A stretch of DNA of 64,000 nucleotides from Mesorhizobium sp. Lineage in GTDB: Bacteria > Pseudomonadota > Alphaproteobacteria > Rhizobiales > Rhizobiaceae. Below the pieces are notes generated by a model that made no database searches, was not told the DNA's origin, and saw nothing but the letters and a program-made list of their open reading frames with translations. The translations under genes were made by a program, and so were the position numbers. This document shows, one piece after another, positions 38,792-47,525 of the stretch (the first letter of the stretch is position 1; the number at the start of each line of letters is the position of its first letter). The stretch lies in assembly GCA_004017275.1 (NCBI GenBank), contig SAKE01000001.1, forward strand, positions 1-64,000, read 5' to 3'.

Positions 38792-39334
38792 GGAAGCCTC
38801 GCTTGGTCCTTTGGTTGCAGACCCAGACCGCTGAAGCACCGGAAAAACCTGCTCTCGCTGCCGGGGAAGCCCGCATGAGTGGATCGAGCGATCTGGCATG
38901 ATGAGAAGTCCTGAGGACCGGCTTTTACGTTTGGCATGAGAGAGGTGCCGCGCACTGACCAAGGTAATTCGGCAACAGTGAAGCATGTATGCGCTGTTAA
39001 ATGCCATATACAAAGTTTATATGGAAAATAGTACCTATAAATGTGCAAACGTTCAATTTGTCCAAGTAAAATTCGAGACATAGTTGCATAAAAGCAACGT
39101 CTAATTTATATAGCTCTGAAAGATAAACTTTGCCCTTGCGCAAATGGGAGCCATGGGTAGCTTCGCGCTGCGAAGAATGCACTGCGATGTGCGTCCGTTT
39201 CGGTCGTCGGGGCAAAGATGGTCGTCAATCGACGTTCTTCCCCTTTTTGTTGAGAGGCACCAGGTTGAGGCCGCGAGACGGCTGCTAGTTCGCATGCGTG
39301 CGAAAACGCAATACATCGCAGTTCTCCAAACTTC
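38792..39334. other. Intergenic region containing a porin-like leader copy
   Basis: No supported gene in about 540 bases. The left part has no recognisable content. From about 39051 it contains a diverged copy of the leader found before the porin gene (see the repeats at 39051-39247 and 40141-40341). Confidence 0.45.
39051..39247 (+). repeat. Porin-leader-like direct repeat, copy 1
   Basis: GTTCAATTTGTCCAAGTAA at 39051 and a block at 39182-39247 (TGCGATGTGCGTCC, TCAATCGACGTTCTT, CCCC plus T-run) correspond to 40141 and 40271-40341 before the porin. The two halves are about 130 bases apart in both copies. The repeat places the same upstream region before the DNA-binding gene at 39335. Confidence 0.6.
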
Positions 39335-40048
39335 ATGTCTTCAACGCTCTTTCGGCGGCCTGTTGAGGGAATCCTATTGGGAAAGCCACCTATGTCCGGA
39401 CCGAGTGATCTTGCGGATGAAAAACGCCAGAGCGAGCTTTCAAGCTTTGTCTTGAAGGAGGTGCAGCGCATTCTTGCCCAATGCGATGAGGCAAAGCAGG
39501 GCGACAAGGCTGCTGGCGCGCTTTCGGGTTCTCCTTCCGACAACTCGACCGCCGTGGTCGCCGAATTTCTTGGCAGACTCGAGGCCGAAGCAGCGCGACG
39601 GCTGGATGCTCAGGCGTGTGAGATCGCTTCGCGACCGCGGCCCGCCGATCATCCCCTTGGGCATCCGCTTCTGAAAGATCATCCCAGAGAAGGCGCCCGC
39701 ATTGCTGAGTGGGCCGGTCCAGTTGCGGGGTCGACGCATCTCGAGAGACGTTTTGGAATACCGCGGTCAACGCTACATTGGTGGCAGCGGCACAATGATG
39801 TGGTTGCCTTTCGCAGAGGCTCCCGCAAGCATGTATTTCCCCTGGCTCAGTTCATCGACGGCAGGCCTATGCCCGGAATCCGGGAGGTCCTTTCCTCGAT
39901 CTCCGATCCCAGACTGGCTTGGCTGTGGCTGATCAGCCCGTCGCCTCTGCTCAAGGGTCGTGTTCCTGTCGAATTGCTCAGGGAAGGCATGAACACAGAA
40001 GCTGTTGCGTCGGCCGCCCAGGCTATTTCTCTGATTGGATCTATCTGA
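39335..40048 (+). CDS. Hypothetical DNA-binding protein with antitoxin-like (DUF2384) C-terminus
   Basis: This encodes 237 residues; an internal ATG at 39392 is an alternative start and neither has a strong ribosome site. Residues about 125-180 contain a helix-turn-helix-like stretch, HLERRFGIPRSTLHWWQRHN, followed by a basic segment. The C-terminus, DPRLAWLWLISPSPLLKGRV followed by PVELLREG, resembles the toxin-binding domain of Xre/MbcA/ParS antitoxins. No RES-type toxin gene is adjacent. It is preceded by a copy of the porin leader, so it may share regulation with the porin. The DUF2384 assignment is tentative. Confidence 0.6.
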   Translation: MSSTLFRRPVEGILLGKPPMSGPSDLADEKRQSELSSFVLKEVQRILAQCDEAKQGDKAAGALSGSPSDNSTAVVAEFLGRLEAEAARRLDAQACEIASRPRPADHPLGHPLLKDHPREGARIAEWAGPVAGSTHLERRFGIPRSTLHWWQRHNDVVAFRRGSRKHVFPLAQFIDGRPMPGIREVLSSISDPRLAWLWLISPSPLLKGRVPVELLREGMNTEAVASAAQAISLIGSI

Positions 40049-40140
40049 CGATTCGTCGGCGTCGTTGGCTGTTCGCGCACGCTCGATGTGGCCGCAAGCA
40101 GTGAATGTGCCAATTGTGCGGTTTGTACAAATGTATAGTT

Positions 40141-40341
40141 GTTCAATTTGTGCAAGTAATAACGGCTATTTAGTGATAAAAATACAACTAATACTGGTAC
40201 ATATTGCAGTGGAACGGAATTTGAACTTGCGCTATTCCGCCCGGTGAATAGCGTTCGAACCGGGAAGGATGCATCGCGATGCGCATCTTTTTCGATCGTG
40301 GGGATAGGGAACGGTTCGTCTATCGACGTCCTCGCCCTTTT
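40141..40341 (+). repeat. Porin-leader direct repeat, copy 2
   Basis: GTTCAATTTGTGCAAGTAA at 40141 and the block 40271-40341 (CGCGATGCGCATC, TCTATCGACGTCCTC, CCC plus T-run) form the promoter and 5' leader of the porin gene at 40365. They match copy 1 at 39051-39247. Confidence 0.6.
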
Positions 40342-40364
40342 CAAATCATTCAAGGAGATCAAGT

Positions 40365-41516
40365 ATGAACATCAAGAGCCTACTTCTCGGCTCCGCTGCG
40401 GCCCTGATCGCAGTTTCCGGTGCGCGCGCCGCCGACGCCGTCGTCGTCGCCGAGCCGGAACCGGCTGAATACGTCAAGATCTGCGACGTCTACGGCGCTG
40501 GCTACTTCTACATCCCCGGCACCGAAACCTGCCTGCGCATTGGCGGCTATGTCCGTTACGACATCAGCGCTGGCGATGTCGGCAGCTTCGATGGCGCACG
40601 TTCGACAGACGTTCTCAACGGCAAGGACCAGGGCACCTGGCACAAGAACGCCCGCTTCGCGCTGAAGACCTGGACCGGCCAGGAAACTGAGCTCGGCACG
40701 TTGAAGACCTACACCCAGACGAAATTCAACTTCGGCAACAGCGCCTACTACGCTGGCGAAGACGGCAATCAGGCCCACAACAAGGGCGTTACGATGGATT
40801 TTGCCTGGATCCAGCTTGGTGGGCTCCGGGTCGGTTTGGATGATTCGGCCTTTGACTCGTTCATCGGCTATGCCGGCAACGTTCTCAACGACACCATCGT
40901 TCCTTATGGTGATTTCTCCACGAACCTCATCCAGTACAACTTTGATGCCGGCAACGGCTTCTCGGCCGTGATCTCGCTCGAAGAAGGTTCGGTCGACGTC
41001 AATAATGTCTTCTACGTGGGCACGATCGACAGCTATGTTCCGCATGTCGTCGGCGGTGTGAAGTACACGCAGGGCTGGGGTGCCATCGCCGGCGTCGTCG
41101 CCTATGACAGCAACTACGAAGAATGGGCCGGCAAGGTTCGAGCTGACTTCAACGTGACCAGCGAGCTGTCGCTGTTCGCCATGTTCGGCTACGGCACCGA
41201 CAAGAATTCGCTCGATTTCGCAAGCGGTCGCGACTTCTACAAGCAGTGGGGCGGTCACTGGGCCTGGTGGGCCGGCGGTACCTACAAGTTCAATCCCAAG
41301 ACGTCGTTCAACCTGCAGGTTTCGGGTGACCAGGACAAGAACTATGGCGTGGCGGCTAACGTCGCTTACGACGTCGTCCCCGGTCTCACGGTCACCGCGG
41401 AAGTTGACTACGATCACTACGGTCACTTCAACGACGGCACGCCGTTCGGCAACTGGACCGCTGCCGACAAGAAGAACAGCATCGGCGGCCTCCTCCGCTT
41501 CCAGCGCTCGTTCTGA
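40365..41516 (+). CDS. Outer-membrane porin (Porin_2 family, Omp2/RopA-like)
   Basis: This encodes 383 residues. A Sec signal peptide spans about residues 1-22 (MNIKSLLLGSAAALIAVSGA followed by RA-AD). The mature start EPAEYVKICDVYGAGYFYIP followed by GTETCLRIGGYVRYDIS is diagnostic of Rhizobiales porins such as Brucella Omp2b and Rhizobium RopA. The C-terminal residue is phenylalanine (RFQRSF), as needed for outer-membrane beta-barrel insertion. AAGGAG lies 9 bases before the ATG. It should form a trimeric general diffusion pore. A strong rho-independent terminator follows at 41660. Codon use is markedly regular and looks like a highly expressed gene. Confidence 0.95.
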   Translation: MNIKSLLLGSAAALIAVSGARAADAVVVAEPEPAEYVKICDVYGAGYFYIPGTETCLRIGGYVRYDISAGDVGSFDGARSTDVLNGKDQGTWHKNARFALKTWTGQETELGTLKTYTQTKFNFGNSAYYAGEDGNQAHNKGVTMDFAWIQLGGLRVGLDDSAFDSFIGYAGNVLNDTIVPYGDFSTNLIQYNFDAGNGFSAVISLEEGSVDVNNVFYVGTIDSYVPHVVGGVKYTQGWGAIAGVVAYDSNYEEWAGKVRADFNVTSELSLFAMFGYGTDKNSLDFASGRDFYKQWGGHWAWWAGGTYKFNPKTSFNLQVSGDQDKNYGVAANVAYDVVPGLTVTAEVDYDHYGHFNDGTPFGNWTAADKKNSIGGLLRFQRSF

Positions 41517-41659
41517 GGATTGAAGGGCCGTTCGCCGCGTTCGAAGCGGTAACTGCGAGCCTTCAATTTGTGGCTGAACCATTGTGGTGAGGCTTGAAGA
41601 AATTGTCGGGGAAGTGCTTGATCACGGACCTCCAATCCGAGCATTTCGTCGATGAGAAG

Positions 41660-41689
41660 GGGCGCCCTGTTCCCGGGCGCCCTTTTTTT
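41660..41689 (+). terminator. Rho-independent terminator after the porin gene
   Basis: Perfect 8-bp stem GGGCGCCC at 41660-41667 and 41675-41682 with a 7-base loop, followed by seven T. It lies about 140 bases after the porin stop. Confidence 0.9.
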
Positions 41690-42303
41690 GCGGGTCGTCA
41701 TCAGACTCGCGTGAGCGAGACAGATCGGCAGCATCCGGCCGCAAGCCGGTAGCGCATCGCATTGATCACCTCACCCTCGAGCGGACGGCTCAACGCTCAG
41801 ATCAGTTCCCATGCCTGGTCCGTCAGATTTGGACGAGTGGCACTGGTTTTCTCGGCGATCTTTGCCATCTGGCCGAGCTTGCGACCTCATAAACCACCGC
41901 GCCGAAGGGACATTTGCAACTAGCCGGCATAGGGGCGCCCGCGCGCCTTGTGGCGCGCGCCGGGTGCTCGTGAACCGAGCCCGCTTGTCTTCGGCAAGCT
42001 CAGGCGGTCTCGGCCCTGCGGCTTCGCCCCCTGGCGAGAGGCAGCCTTTCGGCTGCTGACGGTCGCCGGCCTCTCGGCCGGCGTGGTTTTTTGTGCTGGC
42101 CTTCCCCGGTGGCGCGGGGTGGGCGGCACTCCCTTCTAGGCCCGCCGCGGCATCCCGCAACCCTTCGCTTGCCGCTCCGGGTCCTCCTCTTCGTTCCGGT
42201 CCTTCGGATGCGGTTCGCCTTTGACGTCGGGCCTTTCCGGTCGCTTTCGCCGCCCACCCCGCTTCCGGGGAGGGCGCGGAATTGAAGAGCGGAGGACCAG
42301 ACG
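41690..42303. other. Gene-free GC-rich boundary before the transfer module
   Basis: About 610 bases without a supported gene. It is rich in GC inverted repeats and includes a terminator-like hairpin at 42064-42092. It marks the change from the porin locus to the conjugative-element genes. Confidence 0.45.
42064..42092 (+). terminator. Terminator-like hairpin upstream of ardC
   Basis: Stem CGCCGGCC at 42064-42071 and GGCCGGCG at 42076-42083 with a TCTC loop, followed by TGG and six T at 42087-42092. It could insulate the ardC operon from upstream transcription. Confidence 0.6.
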
Positions 42304-43266
42304 ATGCGTGCAAACAGCAAGCGTTCCGGCAGCCGAAAGGCTGGCGCGGGCAGCGGCGGGCGCACGGGTGCCAGCCTTTATCAGGAAATCACCGACCGCA
42401 TCATCGCCGAACTGGAGCGCGGCACCGTGCCATGGGTCAAGCCATGGGGCAGCGCAAAGGCCGGCCTCGGCCTGCCGAAGAACGCGGCCAGCGGGCGCGC
42501 CTATTCCGGCATCAATATCCTGATCCTTTGGGGCGCGGTCATCGAGCGCGGTTTCTGTAGCCAGAACTGGCTCACCTTCCGCCAGGCGCTTGCGCTTGGC
42601 GGCAATGTCAGGAAGGGCGAACACGGCACCACCATCGTCCATGCCGACCGCTTTGTTCCCAAGGACGAGAAGGAACGCGCCAAGGCCGATGGTGACGAGC
42701 CGCAGGCGGTGCCTTATCTGAAGCGCTTCACCGTCTTCAATGTCGCGCAGTGCGACAACCTGCCCGACCACCTCTATGCCGCCGCCCAACCGCTGCCAGA
42801 ACGCGAGATGATCCCGCAGGCCGAGGCGCTGATTCATGCAACCGGCGCTGACTTTCGCATCGGCTGCGATCGCGCTTTCTACATGCCGGGCAGCGACTTC
42901 ATTCAGGTGCCGCCGCAGCCCGCTTTCTTCCACCAGATCGACTATTACCGCAGCTGCTTCCACGAGCTTGGCCACTGGACCGGACACCCGACGCGGCTTG
43001 CGCGCGATCTTTCCGGTTCGTTCGGCTGCAAGGCCTATGCGCGCGAGGAACTGGTCGCCGAAATCGCCGCCGCCTTTGTCTGTACCACGCTCGGCATCGA
43101 GCCGACCGTGCGCCATGCCGACTACATCGGCTCATGGCTGACGGTGCTGCGCGAGGACAACCGCGCCATCTTCCGCGCCGCCAGCTACGCCTCGAAAGCC
43201 GCCGATTTCCTGCTCGGCGCTAACGCCGATGCCCAAGGCAGCGATCAGCAGGAGATCGCGGCATGA
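42304..43266 (+). CDS. ardC: ArdC-like antirestriction protein
   Basis: This encodes 320 residues. Residues about 24-150 form the ArdC N-terminal ssDNA-binding domain (SLYQEITDRIIAELERGTVP, NWLTFRQALALGGNVRKGE). The C-terminal half is a zincin-like metallopeptidase with HELGH at residues 220-224. ArdC proteins travel with conjugative DNA and protect it in the recipient, for example from restriction. GGAGGACC lies just upstream of ATG 42304. It opens a co-directional run of conjugative-element genes reaching the relaxase at 50347. Confidence 0.9.
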   Translation: MRANSKRSGSRKAGAGSGGRTGASLYQEITDRIIAELERGTVPWVKPWGSAKAGLGLPKNAASGRAYSGINILILWGAVIERGFCSQNWLTFRQALALGGNVRKGEHGTTIVHADRFVPKDEKERAKADGDEPQAVPYLKRFTVFNVAQCDNLPDHLYAAAQPLPEREMIPQAEALIHATGADFRIGCDRAFYMPGSDFIQVPPQPAFFHQIDYYRSCFHELGHWTGHPTRLARDLSGSFGCKAYAREELVAEIAAAFVCTTLGIEPTVRHADYIGSWLTVLREDNRAIFRAASYASKAADFLLGANADAQGSDQQEIAA

Positions 43267-43465
43267 GTGCGCGCAATCCCCAAACGCTGCCGACCGAGAC
43301 GACGCCGGAAGGCGACGAGACCCTCATTCCGGTGAGCGGCCCGTCAACACGCGCGACCGATTTTGCCTTCTCACGAACGCGCCGATGCGCCCGCGCGCGG
43401 AGCAGAAATCACCCGATCTCGGCCTCTTGGACGAGTGCATACGCAACCAAACCGACCTGTTCTGA
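43263..43465 (+). pseudogene. Small ORF, apparently frameshifted
   Basis: ATG 43263 overlaps the ardC stop by four bases and begins MSARNPQTLPTETTPEGDE. Near 43340 the plausible continuation lies in another frame: RDRFCLLTNAPMRPRAEQ, then LGLLDECIRNQTDLF and a stop at 43465, a C-terminus of the type found in small proteins beside DUF2958 genes. Joining the frames would give about 67 residues. Function unknown. A sequencing error is possible. Confidence 0.4.
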
Positions 43466-43479
43466 CAAGGAACTTTGCC

Positions 43480-43899
43480 ATGATCCTGATCACCGACGAC
43501 CTTTGCGCCCAACTGCTCGCCAATGGCGCGGCCGACAAGGAAAACGACCATGTTCCGGTGCTGAAACTGTTCGATCCGACCGGGCCGGCGACCTGGCTTC
43601 TGACCGAACTCGATATGGACGGCGACACACTGTTCGGGCTTTGCGACCTCGGATTCGGCTTTCCGGAACTCGGCAACGTCAGCCTTGCCGAACTTGAAAG
43701 CGTCAAGGGCCGGCTTGGGCTCGGCATCGAGCGCGACCTCTATTTTCAGGGGCGGTTTCCGCTCTCTGTCTATGCCGAAGCCGCGCGCCACGCCGGCCAC
43801 ATCACCGAGGAGGAGCGTCTGCTGCAACAGGCAGCAGACGGGCTTGCAAAACCCCATTCCGAGCTTCCGCCGGATACGGCGGAACAGACGCGCCGCTAG
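43480..43899 (+). CDS. DUF2958 domain-containing protein
   Basis: About 139 residues from ATG 43480, with AAGGAAC upstream. The residues ILITDDLCAQLLANGAA, then VLKLFDPTGPATWLLTELD and FGLCDLGFGFPELGNVSL, are characteristic of DUF2958. These small proteins recur on conjugative plasmids and ICEs beside ardC and ParB-like genes, but no biochemical function is established. The C-terminal ~30 residues are variable. It lies 79 bases before the ParB-like gene. Confidence 0.85.
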   Translation: MILITDDLCAQLLANGAADKENDHVPVLKLFDPTGPATWLLTELDMDGDTLFGLCDLGFGFPELGNVSLAELESVKGRLGLGIERDLYFQGRFPLSVYAEAARHAGHITEEERLLQQAADGLAKPHSELPPDTAEQTRR

Positions 43900-43978
43900 G
43901 TGCGAAAACCGTCCCGCCCGCGCCGGCCTCGTGGCCTTTGCGGCGGGGAAACCTCAACCAAACCGAAGGAGACAAATC

Positions 43979-45709
43979 ATGCAGCTTGCCCATATCCCAA
44001 TTGATCGGTTGAACATTTCCGCACTCAACATGCGCCACGGCAAACGCGCGCCGGATATCTCCGATATCCTGCCGTCCGTTCGCGCGCGCGGCGTCCTCGT
44101 GCCGCTTCTGGTGCGGCCCAACGGTTCGCCCGAAACCTTCGAGATCGTCGCCGGACGGCGACGCTATTTCGCCGCCAAATCGCTCGCCGACGAGCGCGGC
44201 GAAAGCGATGCCTTGCCCTGCGCCATCATGGAGGATGGCGACGACGCCGATGCGCTCGAAGCCTCGCTCATCGAAAACATCGCCCGCCTCGATCCCGACG
44301 AAGTCTCGCAATGGGAAACCTTCTCCCGTCTGATCCGCGAAGGCCGCGCCATTGCCGACATCGCAGCCACCTTCGGCCTCACCGAGCTTCAGGTGAAACG
44401 CGTTCTGGCGCTCGGCGAGCTTCTGCCCAAAATTCGCGAAGCCTACCGCCGCGAGGAAATTGACGCCGAGACGGCGCGCTATCTCACCATGGCGTCCAAA
44501 GCGCAGCAGAAGGACTGGCTGGCGCTTTATGCCGATCCCGAACAATACGCGCCGCGCGGCTTCCAGTTGAAGCAATGGCTGTTCGGCGGCCAGTCGATCT
44601 CCACCAAGGTGGCGCTGTTCGCCATAGAGGACTATCCCGGCCTCATCGTCTCCGACCTGTTCGGCGAGGACAGCTATTTTGCCGATGCCGACCTGTTCTG
44701 GCTAAAGCAGAACGAGGCGATTGCCGCCCGACGCGACGCCTATCTTGAGGCCGGATGGGCGCAAGTGAACGTGCTCGAACCCGGCCAGTATTTCCACTCA
44801 TGGGACCACGAAAAGACGCCGAAGAAAAAGGGCGGCAAGGTCGTCATTACCGTCTCGCATCGCGGCGAGGTCGAGTGTCACGAGGGCTGGCTGTCGCGCA
44901 AGGAAGCGCGCCGCGCCCGCGCCAATGAAGGGGGCGGCGAGCAGGAAGAACAGGTCGCAAAGCCGTCACGACCTGAACTCACCGGACCGATGCAGAACTA
45001 TGTCGACCTGCACCGTCATGCCGCCGTGCGCACCGCGTTGCTCGACCATCCCGCCATTGCCCTGCGCCTCATGGTGGCGCATGCGATTGCCGGTTCAAGC
45101 CTGTGGCAGGTGCGCTGCGAGCCGCAGCGCGCCGCCAACGAGACGGTCGGCGCCAGCGTGGCGGCCTGCAAGGCCGAAGCCGCCTTTGCCGAAAAGCGGC
45201 GCGAGGTTTTGGCGCTGCTCGGGCAACCGGACGAGGACGGCGCGGTCGCAGGCGGCAATGGCGACGCCTTCGCCCTCGCCAGCGTCTTAGCAAAGCTGGT
45301 GGCGCTCTCCGACGACGATGTCTTGCGCGTTCTCGCCATCGTCATGGCCGAGACGCTCGAAGCCGGCAGCGCCGTCATCGAGGCGCTCGGCAATCATCTG
45401 AATGTCGACATGTCCGCTTGCTGGCAGGCCGACGACGCGTTTTTCGAGTTGTTGCGCGACAGGGAAATCGCCAATCTGATGCTCGCCGATATCGGCGGCA
45501 AGCCTGTCGCCGACGGCAATGTTTCGGAGAAGGTGAAGACGCAAAAGAAGATCATCCGCGACTTTCTCGCGGGCGAGAACGGCAGGGAAAAAGTCGACGC
45601 CTGGCTGCCGCGCTGGATGAAATTCCCTGCCCAAAGCTACACCAATCGCGGCGGCTTCCGCACCGCCGACCAGTGGGCCAAGGTACGGCACCTGTTCGTG
45701 TCGGAATAA
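43979..45709 (+). CDS. ParB/Spo0J-type nuclease-domain protein
   Basis: 576 residues from ATG 43979, with AAGGAGAC upstream; longer in-frame starts lie inside DUF2958. The N-terminal ParB/Srx domain includes RARGVLVPLLVRPNGS, FEIVAGRRRYFAAKSLA and LIENIARLDPDEVSQWETF, followed by a helix-turn-helix (IADIAATFGLTELQVKRVLA). The long C-terminal half lacks a Walker motif and is typical of plasmid/ICE ParB-like proteins of rhizobia. No parA is adjacent, so the role is probably regulation or nuclease activity in the element rather than classical partition. A strong hairpin follows the stop. Confidence 0.88.
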   Translation: MQLAHIPIDRLNISALNMRHGKRAPDISDILPSVRARGVLVPLLVRPNGSPETFEIVAGRRRYFAAKSLADERGESDALPCAIMEDGDDADALEASLIENIARLDPDEVSQWETFSRLIREGRAIADIAATFGLTELQVKRVLALGELLPKIREAYRREEIDAETARYLTMASKAQQKDWLALYADPEQYAPRGFQLKQWLFGGQSISTKVALFAIEDYPGLIVSDLFGEDSYFADADLFWLKQNEAIAARRDAYLEAGWAQVNVLEPGQYFHSWDHEKTPKKKGGKVVITVSHRGEVECHEGWLSRKEARRARANEGGGEQEEQVAKPSRPELTGPMQNYVDLHRHAAVRTALLDHPAIALRLMVAHAIAGSSLWQVRCEPQRAANETVGASVAACKAEAAFAEKRREVLALLGQPDEDGAVAGGNGDAFALASVLAKLVALSDDDVLRVLAIVMAETLEAGSAVIEALGNHLNVDMSACWQADDAFFELLRDREIANLMLADIGGKPVADGNVSEKVKTQKKIIRDFLAGENGREKVDAWLPRWMKFPAQSYTNRGGFRTADQWAKVRHLFVSE

Positions 45710-45717
45710 TCGACCAA

Positions 45718-45756
45718 GCCCCAGGCGGCGGCACTTCGAGAGCCGCCGCTTGGGGC
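45718..45756 (+). terminator. Strong hairpin after the ParB-like gene
   Basis: GCCCCAGGCGGCGGC and GCCGCCGCTTGGGGC can pair over 14 of 15 bases with a 9-base loop, starting 9 bases after the stop codon. There is no T-run, so termination is likely but not certain. Confidence 0.5.
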
Positions 45757-46244
45757 ACCTTCTCGGGCGGTACCGGCCGCACTTTTGGGACTTTTCGGTG
45801 CGCACCGTACGCGCAATCTCGACGTCAGTTCGATGCATCTCGCCAGCCCTGCGCCACGTGGGAATGCTCGCAGAGGCGCATCTCGGATAAGCACGTCCCC
45901 GCTGGCTGCGGTGTCTGAAGCCGTGCCAAGCTCGGTACCCGCCGCGCCGCCTGCTTGCCGTGTCAGCCGATCGCGCAACTGTCTCCCAAGCGTGTTTTAG
46001 GACCATTTCCCTGCGGCTGGCTTGTCGACCTATGGGCGATCCGGCCCGCCCGAAACCCTCGGCCGGCGGCTTTTTTCCCCGCCGCCTGCGGCGGCTCCTC
46101 GCGCCGCTTCGCTTCAAAAAAGCCGCCCGCTCGGGTCCTTCGCTGCCGCTGCGGCCCTATCGGGTTCAGGCGGGCCGGATGCGCCCATCACGGTCCGCCA
46201 TCGCAGGGGAATGGTCCCCGGCGACAGCAAAACAGGAGACCAAC
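45757..46244. other. Intergenic region before the DUF736 gene
   Basis: About 490 bases with no recognised gene; the available frames are arginine- and proline-rich. It should contain the promoter for DUF736 and possibly for the downstream excisionase-transfer genes. Confidence 0.4.
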
Positions 46245-46568
46245 ATGACCGCGATCGGATACGTCACCAAGCAGGACAATGGCGGCTACAAGGGCCAGCT
46301 CAAGACGCTCAGCGTCCGCGCCGACATCGACATCGTGCCCAACCAGGCCAAGAGCGCCGACACCCATCCCGACTTCCGGGTGCTGACCCAAGGCGTCGAA
46401 GTCGGCGCCGGCTGGATCCGCATCGGCGAGGCTTCCGGCAAGGACTATGTGAGCCTCTCCATCGCCGCCCCGGAGTTCGGCCCGCGCAAGCTCTACGCCA
46501 ATCTCGGCCGCGCCGCCGGCCAGGACGATGACGACACCTACGCCATTATCTGGAATCCCGTCGACTGA
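46245..46568 (+). CDS. DUF736 family protein
   Basis: 107 residues from ATG 46245 with CAGGAGACC upstream. The sequence AIGYVTKQDNGGYKGQLKTL and VGAGWIRIGEASGKDYVSLS is diagnostic of DUF736, a small family found almost only on conjugative plasmids and ICEs of alphaproteobacteria. It is likely a cytoplasmic DNA- or conjugation-related accessory factor of unknown activity. It precedes the excisionase-like gene by about 150 bases, a gap containing a strong stem-loop. Confidence 0.9.
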   Translation: MTAIGYVTKQDNGGYKGQLKTLSVRADIDIVPNQAKSADTHPDFRVLTQGVEVGAGWIRIGEASGKDYVSLSIAAPEFGPRKLYANLGRAAGQDDDDTYAIIWNPVD

Positions 46569-46583
46569 ACGGCGGACACTGGA

Positions 46584-46611
46584 GCCTCGCGCCGCAGCCG
46601 GCGCGGGGCTC
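46584..46611 (+). promoter_or_regulatory. Stem-loop between DUF736 and the excisionase gene
   Basis: AGCCTCGCGCCG and CGGCGCGGGGCT pair over 11 of 12 bases around a 4-base loop. It is followed by A residues rather than T, so it is not a standard terminator on this strand. It could stabilise or attenuate mRNA upstream of the excisionase-like gene. Confidence 0.4.
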
Positions 46612-46719
46612 ACCTCAAAAAAAGCGGCGAAAACTCGCCCCCGACTCTTCGCCCGTCCCCGACGCGATCCCGCTCGCCCATCCTCGCCGTCGCTTCTCCT
46701 TGAAGACACGAGGATCATC

Positions 46720-46980
46720 ATGGACGACGAAAACGAACGCGCCGCCCGCGCCAAGAAGGGCAGCCCGTTTCTGAACACAGCGCAAGCCGCCTTCTATATC
46801 GGGCTCTCCCAACGCACGCTCGAAAAGATGCGGCTCAAGGGCGGCGGCCCGAAATTCCGCAAGCACGGCCGCTATGTCCGCTATCACATCGACGAGCTCG
46901 ACGAATGGTCGAAAGGCCATCCCCAGGACGCTACTTCCGAGCACGGTTCCGCGCCGTCCGACGAGGGAGGCCAGTCGTGA
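46720..46980 (+). CDS. rdfS: Excisionase-like helix-turn-helix protein (RdfS-like)
   Basis: 86 residues from ATG 46720. The core FLNTAQAAFYIGLSQRTLEK followed by GGGPKFRKHGRYVRYHIDEL is a MerR-type/excisionase winged helix in which an arginine-rich wing follows the recognition helix. In Mesorhizobium symbiosis ICEs the recombination directionality factor RdfS, which drives excision by the integrase IntS, lies directly upstream of traF and near rlxS. The same order is seen here. It shares its last bases with the GTG start of traF, indicating coupling. The identification rests on domain and gene order. No integrase is visible in the window. Confidence 0.7.
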   Translation: MDDENERAARAKKGSPFLNTAQAAFYIGLSQRTLEKMRLKGGGPKFRKHGRYVRYHIDELDEWSKGHPQDATSEHGSAPSDEGGQS

Positions 46981-47525
46981 ACCGGAGCCCTTCCATCCGT
47001 CTGATCGGCAGCGCCTTGCGGCGCGTTCGCGCCCGCAAGACGATCGCCATTGCCGCGATTGGCCTCGGCCTTCTGGGCTTCACCACGCTCGCAAAACCCA
47101 CGCCCTTGCTGGTCTGGAACGCCTCCGCCAGTGCGCCGGTCGGGCTTTATCGAGTCGCTGCCGGAGCCCCCGCGCGCGACGATCTCGTGCTCGTCCGCAC
47201 GCCCGATTTCGTGGCCTATCTCGCCGACCAACGCGGCTATCTGCCCCGCAGTATACCGCTGGTTAAACGCCTTGCCGCGCTGCCCGGCGAGCATGTCTGC
47301 GCCTTCCACGACGCGATCATCATCGGCGGCGACATCGTCGCGCGCCGGCTCAAGGTCGACGCCAAGGGCCGAACTTTGCCCTGGTGGAATGGCTGCCGGG
47401 CGCTCGGCCATAACGAGGTGTTCCTGCTCGGCAGTGAGACAAATCACTCCTTCGATAGTCGCTATTTCGGGCCGGTGTCGGCCGAAAATGTCATCGGGAG
47501 GCTCGTGCCGCTATGGACCGAGTGA
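46977..47525 (+). CDS. traF: Conjugal-transfer signal peptidase TraF (S26 family)
   Basis: 182 residues from GTG 46977, overlapping the excisionase stop. An N-terminal membrane anchor (about residues 22-38, IAIAAIGLGLLGFTTL) is followed by the S26 catalytic serine Ser52 in SASAPVGLYR and the general-base lysine Lys97 in VKRLAALPGE; GSETNHSFDSRYFGPV is the C-terminal conserved block. TraF processes pilin or other transfer-machinery precursors at the membrane. It overlaps the next gene by 13 bases, so rdfS, traF and the transglycosylase are one operon. Confidence 0.9.
   Translation: MNRSPSIRLIGSALRRVRARKTIAIAAIGLGLLGFTTLAKPTPLLVWNASASAPVGLYRVAAGAPARDDLVLVRTPDFVAYLADQRGYLPRSIPLVKRLAALPGEHVCAFHDAIIIGGDIVARRLKVDAKGRTLPWWNGCRALGHNEVFLLGSETNHSFDSRYFGPVSAENVIGRLVPLWTE

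Noticed and set aside
42136..43116. Long open frame on the minus strand opposite ardC
   Set aside because: Composition is that of an antisense shadow of a GC-rich gene, and the plus strand encodes a clear ArdC with HELGH.
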